64,000 nucleotides of DNA. It comes from Polytrichum commune. Its lineage: Eukaryota > Streptophyta > Polytrichopsida > Polytrichales > Polytrichaceae. Both the position numbers and the translations under genes were made by a program. A model generated the notes under the pieces. The model did not search any database and was not told the DNA's origin. It saw nothing but the letters and a program-made list of their open reading frames with translations. The stretch covers positions 30,181,501 through 30,245,500 of the forward strand of contig OX485805.1 in assembly GCA_950295325.1 (NCBI GenBank). The letters are read 5' to 3'. Below are positions 11,136-22,065 of this stretch, in pieces. The number at the start of each line of letters is the position of its first letter. Within the stretch, counting starts at the first letter, position 1.

Positions 11136-11306
11136 ATGGTCCGCCTACACCTGTTGTACGCTCTACTAATCTATCTCTTGGTAATTTTGGGGAGCATGGG
11201 CACAGGTGAGGACCTCTTCTACAAGTGCGGTGCACCTTCAGAAGAAAATGTCCACTCACCACAATCTTTCTTGAAATTTCTCTTTGAAAACCCAGAAAAT
11301 TGGTGA
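11136..11306 (+). CDS. Small putative secreted protein, possibly truncated DUF26-like
   Basis: A 56-codon frame begins MVRLHLLYALLIYLLVILGS, a good N-terminal signal peptide with a basic start and a hydrophobic core of about 15 residues. A mature part beginning about EDLFYKCGAPSEENVHSPQS follows, ending in a stop at 11306. The pattern hydrophobic-YKC-G...N-x-x-SPQSFLKFL resembles the beginning of DUF26/Gnk2 (ginkbilobin-like, cysteine-rich receptor kinase ectodomain) proteins, which start Y-x-x-C...N-x-x-S-x-(Y/F)-x-x-N-L. A full domain needs about 100 residues and a C-x8-C-x2-C motif, neither of which is present. The frame may be a first exon, a truncated copy or a chance match. An upstream in-frame ATG at 11001 exists, but the signal peptide argues for 11136. 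Confidence 0.3.
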   Translation: MVRLHLLYALLIYLLVILGSMGTGEDLFYKCGAPSEENVHSPQSFLKFLFENPENW

Positions 11307-11372
11307 TGAGTATTATCATGCGTGATAATTTTCCTACAATACTCTACATAATGATAAATAAGTACAATTACT

Positions 11373-11395
11373 GTCTATATAAGACAGTCGGATAA
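11373..11395. promoter_or_regulatory. TATA-like palindrome ACTGTCTATATAAGACAGT
   Basis: Perfect 7-bp arms surround ATATA. It could be a promoter TATA box or simply a hairpin; no clear gene follows within 400 bases. Confidence 0.2.
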
Positions 11396-11399
11396 TATG

Positions 11400-13190
11400 A
11401 CTGTACTACAGGATGTAATAGATTTACAGAGGAAATAAACCCATGGACCTTTCCCTGTAAATTCTTTGCTTCATTGTTCATTGAACAGATACAGACTATT
11501 CCGGACTACATAAAGTATTGTTGCTATAAACAGATAGAGACAGAAGGAAAATGATTTGGCGATAATTTCAAAGTTACTGAGTCTTTTTTATTATGAAGTG
11601 TTTATCAGAGTCTGATGTTGAGGGCACTAACTGTGGATATATATATTGTATACTACATGTTCTGCAGTTGATAATATGAGAGACGTTCAATTCGATGGAC
11701 TGACGAATTGAGTCTTTTCATTTTGTGACTGACTGTTGATATAATGACCACATGACTGTGTCTAATACAACAGAATGAGAATTGGCCTTATATCTTTAAG
11801 TATTTATGATGCTAATATACTCTCTAAGCTGGTCATATCCAGATATGAACATAAGGGTCTTGAAAGACTCATTTATGGCATAGTGGTTAACTATCAAACG
11901 TTAAAACAGGAATTACCACAAGTCTTTGTCTGCTTGGAAACATTTTGTGACAAAGAAGTACACAAATATATACCATGAGATTATCAAGACCTTATTCTAA
12001 CAAGGATGTATGTTGTCAATTACTTTACATAACATGACTCCACAATAGGTGTGACATAACCTATTGTGACAAGAATCTAATCCGGACAAGATTAGTCAGC
12101 TCTCTCTCTCTCTCTGTGTGTGACAAATAGCCCCCTTGTGGCCCCTCAATCTTAGTAAGTATGCCCTGCCCTAAGTCCCCCTATAGGTTTCCCTTATCAA
12201 AATGCATTAGAATAAAAATTTATAAATCATTATAAATCATGAGAATGGAAAAAAAGTTGGGGGGTCTTAACCTCGTTAGTGTCAGGTTTGTCCCAAGGAA
12301 ACACTCTTGAATCCAAATAATTCAACCCTCTATACATCTAAGGCTCACTCATAGCCAACAACCAAAATTTGATAACTTTGAGTCAATTGAGGCAAATTTT
12401 TATCCAATCCAAAGACATTCATTGAACCTCACATAAATTTTTGTTTCATTAAATATTATAGTGCCCACTTTATTGATTAAAACAAATACTACCTATATTT
12501 TCCACCTAGCCTAATTTAGATACAATATTGTATGGGTCATTGAATCCAAGCTGTAGTAATTCCAAAATTTGTGTAAATATTTACTCTATTGAATTAAAAA
12601 TACCCTAAATTTTTTTCTCACGTGGTTTGATTAAATTTTGACAGTGACCTCCTGTGGAGCACCCATATACAATATATGATATTTGTGGATCCAAATATAG
12701 TCGTTTGATAACGAACTCAAATCTACCCCTATTTTTGGGTATCCCCAATCTTTGTCACGACTACTAGTGTGTGCCTTGTATGAGTGGGAGCTACTTCCAG
12801 ATGAGACACACATTTGTTCTACAACTAAGAAGATGGAGGAGAGGGCCAAGAGCAAGAGCAAGAGAAGAATGCAAGAAGAACGGGAAGAGGGCGAAGCTGG
12901 AAACAACCATGGGAATAAGTACTCAGCCATGGAATTACAAGGAAGATGCACAATAATAGGAGGGCTAACCCCATGGAGATAGGTTAAGCAATGACTTTTA
13001 AATCATTAGTTTACAAGGGGGAAGAAGATTTTTAGTACTAGCAATTAATTATAATTACTTATGAGGATACTATAGGACATAGAATATAAGACTAGCAAGT
13101 GATATTCCATTGGGAATATCAAAACAATATGAGATCATCACCTTAATTGTGTCGGAAAATAAGTTAATTCTCAAGGGAATGTTTTACCCA
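11400..13190. other. No supported gene
   Basis: A 67-codon frame (11775-11978) and a charged Lys/Glu/Arg-rich frame (12752-12982) are open, but neither has recognisable domains. A short CT/GT microsatellite lies at about 12101-12122. From about 12130 to 12660 the sequence is AT-rich and featureless. Confidence 0.4.
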
Positions 13191-13194
13191 CCTA

Positions 13195-13232
13195 CCATGT
13201 AGCCACCATGTAGCCACCATGTAGCCACCATG
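13195..13232. repeat. 11-bp tandem repeat ACCATGTAGCC, about 3.4 copies
   Basis: Exact head-to-tail copies of the 11-bp unit. Confidence 0.9.
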
Positions 13233-13239
13233 AAAACTT

Positions 13240-14090
13240 AAATAATGAACATGTAAGTACTTGACGGTTATAACCGTTCGTGATGGGCATCATCCACAAA
13301 CATCATAGATAGGTTGATATCTAGGAAGAAGAAGATAACAACCACTCAAAATATGGATTTAGGATTAGAGACGAAAGACTGTATATAGATTGAAGCTTTT
13401 GAGAGCAAAGACCTCTTTTTGTAGCAACGAAGTTATTTTAAAATCGAGTGTCAACAACACTTGAGCTTACTTTGTATCTTCTCTCTTTGAGACACTCTTT
13501 GGAATATACTTACAACTTTTTTTTATTCAAAATTAGAACCTTTCTCTCTCAAATATTTTGTGAGTCGTCGGATATTTGAATCAATTAACATTAAAAAGGA
13601 ATGTAACATCTTTTTAGTAAGCACTTAAAAAAGTAGTGTGAGGGTGAGATTTAAGCGCTCCAAATTTTGGAGAATTAATGGATCTTTGAGAGATAAAGTG
13701 ACATTGAATCAACATTTATATTTATCAATTACTCGAAAAACTAGAATCAAGTTTATTTCTCAATTCATGAAGAATTATTTATGATTGAACTCCTTAAGAG
13801 GGAGTGTTGAAATTGATTGTTTGTAACCAAAAGGAAATATAGCTCTTGCTTGGTAAAAGAACAATCAAAGTATATTATAAATAAGATGGTTAAATAACGA
13901 TATGTGATTAAGCATGATAAGTAATGTATTCACAATTATGCCAATGTGGTTAACTTGTCATATACATTCTTAAACACTTATAGAAATATTAATAATAACA
14001 CTTGAGCCTAAAGAGGAAAGACACAACAACATGCATATATTTAAGATATTGTTAATAGATTCTCACTAATACCTTTGATATTACATAATG
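13240..14090. other. No feature recognised
   Basis: AT-rich sequence without coding motifs. A 14-bp perfect palindrome ACGGTTATAACCGT lies near 13262-13275. The words TTGAGAG, AAAGAG and TATTATAAAT recur without clear structure. Confidence 0.4.
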
Positions 14091-14094
14091 TATT

Positions 14095-14133
14095 ATATAT
14101 ATATATATAGAGAGAGAGAGACACACACACACA
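14095..14133. repeat. Compound (AT)n(AG)n(AC)n microsatellite
   Basis: About 15 bases of AT, 12 of AG and 12 of AC follow one another without interruption. Confidence 0.95.
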
Positions 14134-15140
14134 AACATAATTGACACAAGCATATGTATGAATCATTGGATGTTGAAGTATTCATATATCATAGAAATTA
14201 TAAAAGAGAACTACAAAATTGATCTTCTTCAGGAAACTTAATTCAAATTATTGGAGAGGTCTTTTGTCATCAATAATTAATGATTGATATAATTTAATTC
14301 TACAAGATATGGATGAAACTTTAGGATACTACACATGGCTCTAAAAACTATCTCCATTTTAGTTGTCTCACGATCAATGAGCCTTACATTGAGAGTGGAT
14401 TAAATTAGAATTGAGATCTTTTAAACTTTAAATTAATCATCTTCAAATCATAAGGAGAAAGAGAGGTTAGCATTTGAAGCAAAGGTTTCCAACTGAGCAC
14501 ATCAATGAGGCACAATATCTTTCAAGTGATTATAAATCAATATGATGATTCAATCGTGAGTCTTTCTATTTCTACTACAAAGGGAGTGATCCACGGTGTT
14601 CATCACTTCCCTTTGTTGTTCAATTCATGTTTTTGGTTGAAGAGATTGGGCATTATAGTTTGTACCACTCCTTGTATATCTTGGAAACCATGATGGCATA
14701 TGCACCCACGAGTTAGAATACACAATGCTGAGAACTTGGGTGCATGCTATTTCATCAACGCACAACACGAAAATGAGGACAAATTGCTTAGAAGGCATAT
14801 TAGACCCTCCTATGTAGTGTAAGGGAGGAGACTATTGGAACAAGGTGCATGCAAAGAATGCATGGTAATGCACTAAAATTCCTTCACCACAAACCCACAC
14901 ATGATGTTGCCCCTATCATATTGACCACGGACAACGTCATCCACGTGGCACTAGGGAACGTAAGCACCCTTGGACATCTTCATGTGACTTGCATGTTCTT
15001 CCCAACCATGTGGTTTATTTGCACCTCCCATCGAATCTCCTTGTGGTGAAGCTATGACCATGCAATGTGCTAAGTTCCATGTACCCGATGTTCCTGAGGT
15101 GGGACATCGAACTTGGTGCAAAGAGAATATTCTAGTTTGA
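14134..15140. other. No supported gene
   Basis: AT-rich to about 14500. From about 14500 to 15130 composition is more balanced, and broken plus-strand frames (14505-14693, 14849-15049) have protein-like composition without an identifiable domain. This may be a decayed coding stretch leading into the 52-bp minisatellite. Confidence 0.3.
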
Positions 15141-15144
15141 GGCT

Positions 15145-15722
15145 GCCCACTGGATATGACGGGCTGGGCCTTTGGGGACAAGCAACAAGTGGGACCGCCT
15201 GCTAGATATGACGGGCTGGGCCTTTGGGGACAGGCAGCAGGAGGGACCGCCCGCTAGATATGACGGGTTGGGCCTTTGGGGACAAGCAACAGGAGGGACT
15301 GCCCACTGGATATGATGGGTTTGGCCTTTGGGGACAAGCAACAGGAGGGACCGCTTGTTGGATATGACGGGTTGGGCCTTTGGGGACAAGCAACAAAAGG
15401 GACCGCCCAGTGGATATGACGGGTTGGGCCTTTGGGGACAAGCAACATGAGGGACTGCCCACTGGATATGATGGGTTGGGCCTTTGGGGACAAGCAACAG
15501 GAGGGACCGCCTACCGGATATAACGGGTTGGGCCTTTGGGGACAAGCGACAGGAGGGACTGCCTACCGGATATGACAGGTTGGGCCTTTGGGGACAAACA
15601 ACAGGAGGGACTGCCCACTGGATATGATGGGTTGGGCCTTTGGGGACAAGCAACAGGAGAGAGTGCCCATTGGATATGATGGGTTGGCCTTTGGGGACAA
15701 AGAACAGGATGGACTGCCCGTG
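15145..15722. repeat. 52-bp minisatellite, about 11 copies
   Basis: The word GGCCTTTGGGGACA ends at 15180, 15232, 15284 and 15336 and continues at 52-bp steps to about 15700. Units also contain GATATGACGGGTTGG and AACAGGAGGGACYGCC. Because 52 is not a multiple of three and the unit lacks stops on the minus strand, all three minus frames stay open. This creates a 204-codon frame (15132-15746) of shifting PKGPTHHIQW/ACPQRPNPSYP repeats, which I do not regard as a gene without expression data. Confidence 0.95.
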
Positions 15723-15729
15723 AGGCCTA

Positions 15730-16278
15730 GAAAAAGGACCTAACACTACCTAGACATCAACATTGTCATCAACTCCGTGGGGCCAAACAATGGGAAGGGA
15801 ACCACACCCACATACCTTTGCGATTCATGCTCGTTATTGATGATTCAGAACAACAATCATATGCAAACGCCACAATTGAAAATCTCATGCATTCAGCCAT
15901 CTCCATATTAAACCATGTCAGGCTACCTCGACATTTGAAGTGTTTAAGCTTCTTGGTTCTCCTGCAACCCATGAATATGAGGATTGCATGGATTACTGTC
16001 AAGTCCTTTGCAACATCTCTAGTCGTTTGTGGGAAGAATTAATGTAGGAGATTTTACAGGGTGGTGTTCTACCGTACATTTGTTTATTGCACATCAAGCT
16101 TCGAAAGTAGCATTTATTTTATTTTATTTTATTCCTGATTTTTCCCCGATTTTTGCGATTGAATTGTATGCATGTTATTTGGCCCAAGATACTACTATAA
16201 TAAGATACATCATTCTATGGTATGTAGTATCACGTGCACTCTTTGCAAAGGACCTAACTAGATGTCTAGAGGTCTCAT
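15730..16278. other. No supported gene; possible decayed coding stretch at 15780-16050
   Basis: A 74-codon plus-strand frame (15818-16042) has ordinary composition (SAISILNHVRLPRHLKCLSF) but matches no family I recognise. It ends 230 bases before the hAT element. The remainder is AT-rich. Confidence 0.25.
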
Positions 16279-16474
16279 AGTGTCATCAGTGTATATGTTT
16301 GACAAAGTTTTTGCAAGTTTTTCTCCTTTGACACGCAAAAACTTGCACAAAAAAAAAATGCACGTCAATTGACACGCACAATCTAGAAATTGACACGTAC
16401 TGTGACTTGTGAAGAAGAAAACCACACGTCAATTGACACACTAGAAATTGAAATGACACGTATTACTTGAGTAC

Positions 16475-16480
16475 TATAAA
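16475..16480 (+). promoter_or_regulatory. TATA box of the hAT transcription unit
   Basis: TATAAA within GAGTACTATAAAGTGCAG lies about 150 bases before the ATG at 16626. A similar ACTATAAATGG upstream of a CTTGCAATTT-rich leader occurs at about 17689 in the neighbouring repeat. Confidence 0.5.
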
Positions 16481-16625
16481 GTGCAGCTCAAGTATCCGGA
16501 AAACATAACCCATAACAATAGAACTTCCTACACTCACTCACATACTTAAGTTCAACTTTGCTCTTGCAATTTCCTTTGTAACCGGGAGCTAAGACAGTGA
16601 TTGGAGAGCAAGACTAACTAGGAAC

Positions 16626-17027
16626 ATGGCGAGGCAAATGTTTCAATACATTGAAGAAGAGAGTGACATGTGTAAGGGAGAACTCTTGGAATTTACGGAA
16701 ACACTTCGACATGAGTGTGAGAACAAAATGATATTTGAGGCTTGGCGCATATGTGGTAGCAATTTGGAATGGCACACAAATTGGCCTAAACTTATGCAAC
16801 TTTGGCAAAAAATTATACTCATTCCATCAAGTATAGCTATTTGTGAGAGAGGATTTTCCAAACAAAATGCAATCAAAAGCCACTTGCGCAATAGGTTGAA
16901 CTTGAAGACCCTTGATGCTCTTATGCAGGTTTCTCTTTGTGGGCTTGAAGTGGATGCAATGGATTGGGCTACCATCTTCAACATTTGGAGAAACATACGA
17001 GACCGAAGGATACTTACACTCGATTGA
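16626..17027 (+). CDS. hAT transposase C-terminal (dimerisation) domain ORF, 133 codons
   Basis: hAT transposases are cut-and-paste DNA transposases; their C-terminal hAT-C domain mediates oligomerisation and packs against the catalytic core. This intact frame contains the domain: LAxLWQ-like LMQLWQKIILIPSSIAICER, then GFSKQNAIKSHLRNRLNLKT, then LDALMQVSL and a WATIFNIWRN tail. The spacing and the ER-G/V-FS-x-x-N-x-I-K-x-x-x-R-x-x-L core are those of plant and animal hAT families related to ZNF862. The N-terminal zinc finger and the DDE-type catalytic residues are absent. The frame has its own ATG, a TATA box about 150 bases upstream and AATAAA at 17125-17130, so it could be transcribed as a domain-only protein. 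Whether it is translated is unknown. Confidence 0.8.
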   Translation: MARQMFQYIEEESDMCKGELLEFTETLRHECENKMIFEAWRICGSNLEWHTNWPKLMQLWQKIILIPSSIAICERGFSKQNAIKSHLRNRLNLKTLDALMQVSLCGLEVDAMDWATIFNIWRNIRDRRILTLD

Positions 17028-17124
17028 TAGTTTTTTTTTGTTACAAATCAAGTTTGTTTTTTATTATTCAAAATATTGGTTTTCTAAAATATTGTGTAAG
17101 CCAAAAATTGAGGTGACATTTTGG

Positions 17125-17130
17125 AATAAA
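17125..17130 (+). promoter_or_regulatory. AATAAA poly(A) signal of the hAT unit
   Basis: AATAAA lies 97 bases after the stop codon of the hAT frame and inside the element. Confidence 0.5.
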
Positions 17131-17329
17131 ATGTAGATGTCAATTGACATTCATTTTTGTTTTTGAAAACGTCACGTGACACTTTGGATTTGAGGTTGAA
17201 CGTCACATGAAATTTGTCAAACATACACACTGAGTGTCATGCCCGCTAATTGTCAATATGATACTATTTGTTAATATAAGTAACATTTTCAAGTGAGAAA
17301 TTATTTACATCACGACATTCAGTGTAGCA

Positions 17330-17705
17330 CTGTGGGGATACTTGAGATGATAGTTTTGCGTGTTAGTATGCAAGGGGACAATGTTATTGAACATACTAAA
17401 GGCAAGTGTCATGTGTTTACATTTTATTATGTAAGAGGAAGATATTACTAAACATACATATGCCAAGTGTCATTTGTGTACACTTTAATCAACTTGTAGA
17501 CCATTGTGTAACATAAGAATGCAACTCATAACACTAACGAACATACTCATGTCAAGAAATTAGTATAAGCACTTGAACGCCAAGTGTCATGAGGTGACAC
17601 TAATGATGAAGTTGTTGATCATTACTATAACCTAGGATACACCTCAAAACATGGTAAGTGACATTGCTACGCATGTGACACTAAATACTATAAATGGTGT
17701 ATTGG
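17330..17705. repeat. Subterminal-repeat region of a transposon family (intact copy)
   Basis: Contains several copies of a word like GGCAAGTGTCATGTG (about 17402, 17471, 17581). The block matches, inverted, 23285-23440 plus 24167-24325. The position of a TA at 17535-17536 corresponds exactly to where the pogo-like element sits in the other copy, so this is the unoccupied site. The right part (about 17689) has a TATAAA-like motif followed by a CT-rich leader and an ATG at 17800, so it may be a promoter end. Confidence 0.7.
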
Positions 17706-20320
17706 AACTAGACACTCTTATTGGGATCTCTTGAGCTGCTCAAATTCACTCTCCCCTTGCAATTTGTGACTTCGGAATTCCTCTCTCACTTGCAAATCAA
17801 TGTTAGAAGCTAAGCTCCTCCAACTTCAAAGTAAGGTAGGTCTCCTCATCAATGACTTGAAGATGCGACAAGATAGATGTGAAGTGCAAAGTTTTCTTAG
17901 GGTCACTTCACACACGACTCGAGCCAAGAGCCGTGACCATGAAATTGTGAGAGCCCAAAAGAAAGTGCCCAAAGGCCGTCCCAACACACCTCCAAAATCT
18001 TGTAGTGTAGTCATGGATCTTCAAGTGTAGTGTGAAGTCATATGTGACCGGGCCCTCAACCAAATGCTATTTCAATGAATTTCTATCCACGCGGATCCTC
18101 ACACATGATAATATAGAATAAATCAATGGTTGTGAGCGTTCGGAATGCCATGGTCTCTTGGTTTTGTGTTAAGCCTACATCCAAGAGGTGGTTTTTGAAA
18201 GTAGTCCAAGTGACCATGAAACATGATCCATTTGATGCCATATAGCTAGGAATCCATGCAGACTTTACATCCATCTTGCATTCACATGCTCTGTTGGTCC
18301 CTCAAGCGTAGTGTGAAGCGAACTTGGACTGGCTCTGCCTTTTCCACCAATGAGAGGGCTTGAAGTGTGATGGTCACGGGCTCTCAGTCTCGTGTGTGAA
18401 GTGGCCCTTACTATAGAGTCCACCTTTGGGAGCATAGTTGTTCATTCAAGGTAGATGCAAGATGGAAACAACATCCAAGTAATAAGACTGGTATTTTTGT
18501 AAGGGGAAGATGAGTCTCTTTGAATGTTTCTAGATTCCAACTTATGTCCATGGGCTCTCAACCTTGTGTAAAACCTTCCACCTAGAGAAGTCTTTGGCCC
18601 AAAGAAAGCTTTCCTTAAATTCATACTTTGAAGCTCGATAATAGAGATTTCATTGCATGTGCGAAGGGGATAATTCCAATGGGAGGCCTATGTTTAAATT
18701 TGAAGGATGAGGAGGTTGTGGCATGCTATATGCATGGCCTATACCATGAGGGCTTCGAGTAATTTTTAGTGGGATTTTAGGTGAGCCAACATTTGAATGT
18801 AGGCAATTGCACTATGTATCTAGAAGAAAGAAAGAAAGAAAAATTCTAAATCATATCATTTTTGAGAAAATTTTACATGGTATAATTGTCAATGTTGTAT
18901 ATAGGCAAAATAAAAAAAATTGTTCCTCCCCATCCCCCCCTCCTTTTTAAAAGAGAGAGATGTGGATTCACTATTTGGAATGCAGAGCAAACCCATGGAC
19001 ACTACATTTCTAGTGAATCCATGATTAGAATCACATGTATTGATGTCCTCAACCTTTTGGAACATTTGGACCCATACAATATAGAACACCAAAACCAAAA
19101 GAAGCATGTGAAAGGATATGAAAATGTCCAAAACATACATACACATATAATCAATGAATCAAGTCTAAGGCTTAGGGTTTAGGATTAGGATGTTTAATCG
19201 CTTGAAGAATTTAGAAGATCATCATCATTGCTCAAAAGGGGGCTTAAAGATTAGCAAGCTCAATTCTCATGTTCTTTAAGGGTTTGTGAAACAATGAGCA
19301 TATTCATATAAGTATACCCATGTCAAACCTCACGGTTGTAGGGGTGATAGGGGCCTATAACAAATAAATAATCATCTCCCTTATCATATTAGCCGAACTT
19401 CACAAAATAGATAGATAGATAGATACTCCACAATCTCAACAATTCCTTGTAATAAACACGAACATGTGATTTCGAAAGTTGGAATGAGCTCCAAGAATTT
19501 CTTTGAGTCACATTGCACAATGAAGAATGTATTATTTCTGAATCCGTGCACGATTTTTGTTTTGTATGCTAACCCCTAAGGCATAATTAAGTTTCCATAT
19601 CCTTCATTGTAGTAAGTATGATTTTTTCTTTTAAGTATGGACTTCTAGAATTGTGTAAGGTAAGCGGGCCTAATTTGAGAATTTATCTTCAACAAACACC
19701 TATATACAAATGGTGTGTGGTTAGGTGTGGATCTAAGAACAAAGATAAAAAAGAAATATGTTTGAAATGGATTAGTCTACATCCTCAACATTTGTTAGGC
19801 ATTCCAGGTCCAATAGTCAACATAATTGAGGATGTTGAGGATTATCTAAAAATCAACTAGTGAAAGAGATTATTTTGAGCTGATTTACATCCCTATATTA
19901 AGCCCCTTAGGCCTTTGAGAATTAACCCCAATTTAAACTCAAAGTTATAGTCAATACTTTTAATATGAGCATAACAATACTAAGCTTACCCCCTTTACAC
20001 TCTTTCTAAAGGGGAGGAGTAGGCCATAGGGTGATGTCGTTGAATAGTAATCTTGGCAGACATTCCCGGCACTTGCCTACTAGGCAGGTGCCTCGCCCCA
20101 CATGGACCCCCCAGCAACAACCATGTGCATTTCTTTATTATATATGACAATGAGTGTCCCAAAATTCCCAGTAAGGCAAGCTCATCTATATACTAGTTGT
20201 CAGTTCAATGTGACAAAAAGAACAATACTTAGGTTGCGTACTGTCCATTTTGTAGGGTAACCCCAACATAAGAAATCATCTCCAACGGACTATGATGCAA
20301 CGGACTATTGCTTAGGAATG
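17706..20320. other. No supported gene
   Basis: A 76-codon frame starting at 17800 (MLEAKLLQLQSKVGLLINDL, coiled-coil-like then basic) follows the promoter-like block but has no recognised domain. The region 18040-18640 is more balanced in composition but closed in all frames. Short (GAAA)n at about 18823-18841 and (ATAG)n at about 19405-19425 are present. The frame at 19618-19860 (80 codons) is unassigned. Confidence 0.35.
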
Positions 20321-20325
20321 TTATG

Positions 20326-20510
20326 AAGTGGACCCTAACTTTTAGTGGTTAATGTGGACTCACATGTCATTAACTTAGAAGTCTCTATTCCCAAGTTGAG
20401 GTTGTATTCAATACATAAAATATGAGGTGGACCCTTAGACATCTAGTGGTTAATGTGTGCTCACGTATCACTAACATGGATTCAGTCTTTATTCCCACAT
20501 TCTAGGATGA
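20326..20510. repeat. Tandem duplication of about 95 bp
   Basis: GTGGACCCTAACTTTTAGTGGTTAATGTGGACTC-type sequence at about 20331 is repeated at about 20429 as GTGGACCCTTAGACATCTAGTGGTTAATGTG. Both copies end in a GTCTYTATTCCCA word. Confidence 0.6.
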
Positions 20511-21480
20511 CAAATGTAGAAGTAGATGGTGCCAATATGGATTCATGCAAGTCGCCTTGAGTTGTATCACAATTACTATGACAACTAGGATGACAAGAAA
20601 TTTAAGTTATTTTTGGCTAAACAAGGCTCAAAATTGTTGAACCCAGGCCCCAACCCAATAATGTGGCCCCACAATAGGCTTCTCATACAAACTATCTTCA
20701 CATGAATCCAAAAACAAAACGTACCCAACGAGAACAATGGATGTGACACCCTCATACTCATTTGCTTGTTGCATTCTACAACATGCCACCTACTTTTGTT
20801 GTGACGCACCTCGTGAAGTATTCCACAAGGTTGCCATTACGCCTTTTCATGTTGAAAGGGCCATTTCACGGAACATAGGAAAGAGTCTCAAAAGGGAACA
20901 ACACTTTGGGGAAATTTTGGGTCCTTGTAAAATGTAGTGGTTAAAAATTTGACTACAATAAAGACAAGGATCATACTCTCCCAGGTGGCTTTCTTTGGAT
21001 GGCAACCTTCACGTGCAAGGTTGACTCAAAAGTCTTATTGTATCCATGTTCATTCTATATCAAGTGTGTGCGTATGTGTGTGTCAAAATTGAGCATTTTG
21101 ACAAGTACTTGGAGGTGATAGTGTTTCAAATGGGTTGCTTTGACAATGCACATGTTTTGTACTAGGATACGCACATAAGAGTTATCCGTAAAGGCAATCA
21201 AAGAGGGGCGAAATCGTGGGTTTGATCCATCTTTGAGAGAATTTTCTCAAAAAGAACTCGTTAGCTCGTCATGTTTCAAAGTCTATTTTGAAAGTTGTGT
21301 GGAATTTTTCAGACTTCTCCTTTCTACTTCTGCAATTTTGAGAGAATTGTAGGATGTAAACTAGGATCTGTGCGTGGGACACGTTGTTCCAAATTCTGGA
21401 TTGGCTTATGCAAGGTAGCTTGGCCTATTCGTCCTAGTAAGACCAGTTAGAAAACCACTTTTTAAGAATATGAGACCACT
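20511..21480. other. No feature recognised
   Basis: Frames of 60-75 codons only, none with domain character. A T/C/G-rich stretch (20950-21420) shows no repeat structure. Confidence 0.4.
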
Positions 21481-21481
21481 C

Positions 21482-21623
21482 TTTCATAACATTACTCAAC
21501 TAATGAGCTAACTTCAGATTTATTCTCAAGCATTAGGATTCCAGCATTTGGAGGCGATATTCTCAAATCTATTGTGGGGCCCATGCATGAACGCAACTCA
21601 TTAGTTGAGTAAATGTTATGAAA
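21482..21623. mobile_element. 142-bp MITE-like inverted-repeat element
   Basis: TTTCATAACATTACTCAACT followed by AATGAG at the left recurs inverted at the right (CTCATTAGTTGAGTAAATG then TTATGAAA), with one inserted base. Arms are about 26 bp. No convincing target duplication. Confidence 0.65.
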
Positions 21624-21846
21624 CCCCTTCCCAACCATCGGATCTTCTCTAATCTTGTTGGAAAGATGATAATTTTCAACACACAACTTCATTACGATGT
21701 CGGCTTGTACATGCAAGTGGCTGATCAAAACAAATGTTGATGTTAGTGAGCTCGAATGCGCTTGACATCAAGGGTGGTATGAAATGCCAAGTTCATTGGA
21801 ATGCACCTTAGGACAGTTAAGGGTTAAACACAAAACCAATATTTGG

Positions 21847-22065
21847 GAGAATTTTGGGAATAATCAGTCAAAATCCTAATGTTTCCAAGTCCAATAGATT
21901 ACATGTTGTGATATTTCATTTTTCTTGACTAACTTGAGGTATATTCTATAGATTCCTCGAATGATTAGTAAATTTCATGAAGTCTTAAACTTAAAATGGT
22001 TATTTCTCAAACTCATCTAATTCATCTGTAAGTAGCTATCGGTTCTCCCCATTCCCTATGCTAAA
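21847..22065. repeat. Dispersed 235-bp repeat family, copy 1
   Basis: Shares in order TTGGGMATA..TCAAAATCCTA, GGTTACATG, GAGGTATATTCTATAGATTC, GAAGTCTTAAACTT, GGTTATTTCTCAAACT and a GTTCTCCCxxTTCxxTG end with 30797-31032 and 34890-35118. The first GG(C)CCGGTTACATG-type word is diverged here. Confidence 0.75.

Larger units (their letters stand above)
16287..17232 (+). mobile_element. Short hAT element with perfect 8-bp target duplication
   Basis: The terminal repeats are CAGTGTRTATGTTTGACAAA: 20 bases at 16287-16306 and the complement at 17213-17232, with one difference. They start with CAGTG as hAT ends do. The element is flanked by identical 8-bp copies of AGTGTCAT at 16279-16286 and 17233-17240. 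The palindrome GTCAATTGAC occurs three times subterminally (16364-16373, 16428-16437, 17139-17148), a likely transposase-binding site. The 946-bp body is far below full hAT length, so this is an internal-deletion derivative that kept promoter, 3' coding end and poly(A) signal. The clean duplication and near-identical ends suggest recent movement. Confidence 0.93.

Noticed and set aside
12752-12982. Basic/acidic 76-codon ORF
   Set aside because: Purine-rich stretch with an overlapping open frame on the opposite strand; no domain.
15132-15746. 204-codon minus-strand ORF, the longest in the window
   Set aside because: It is read-through of a stop-free 52-bp minisatellite; neighbouring frames are also open and the peptide only repeats the unit.
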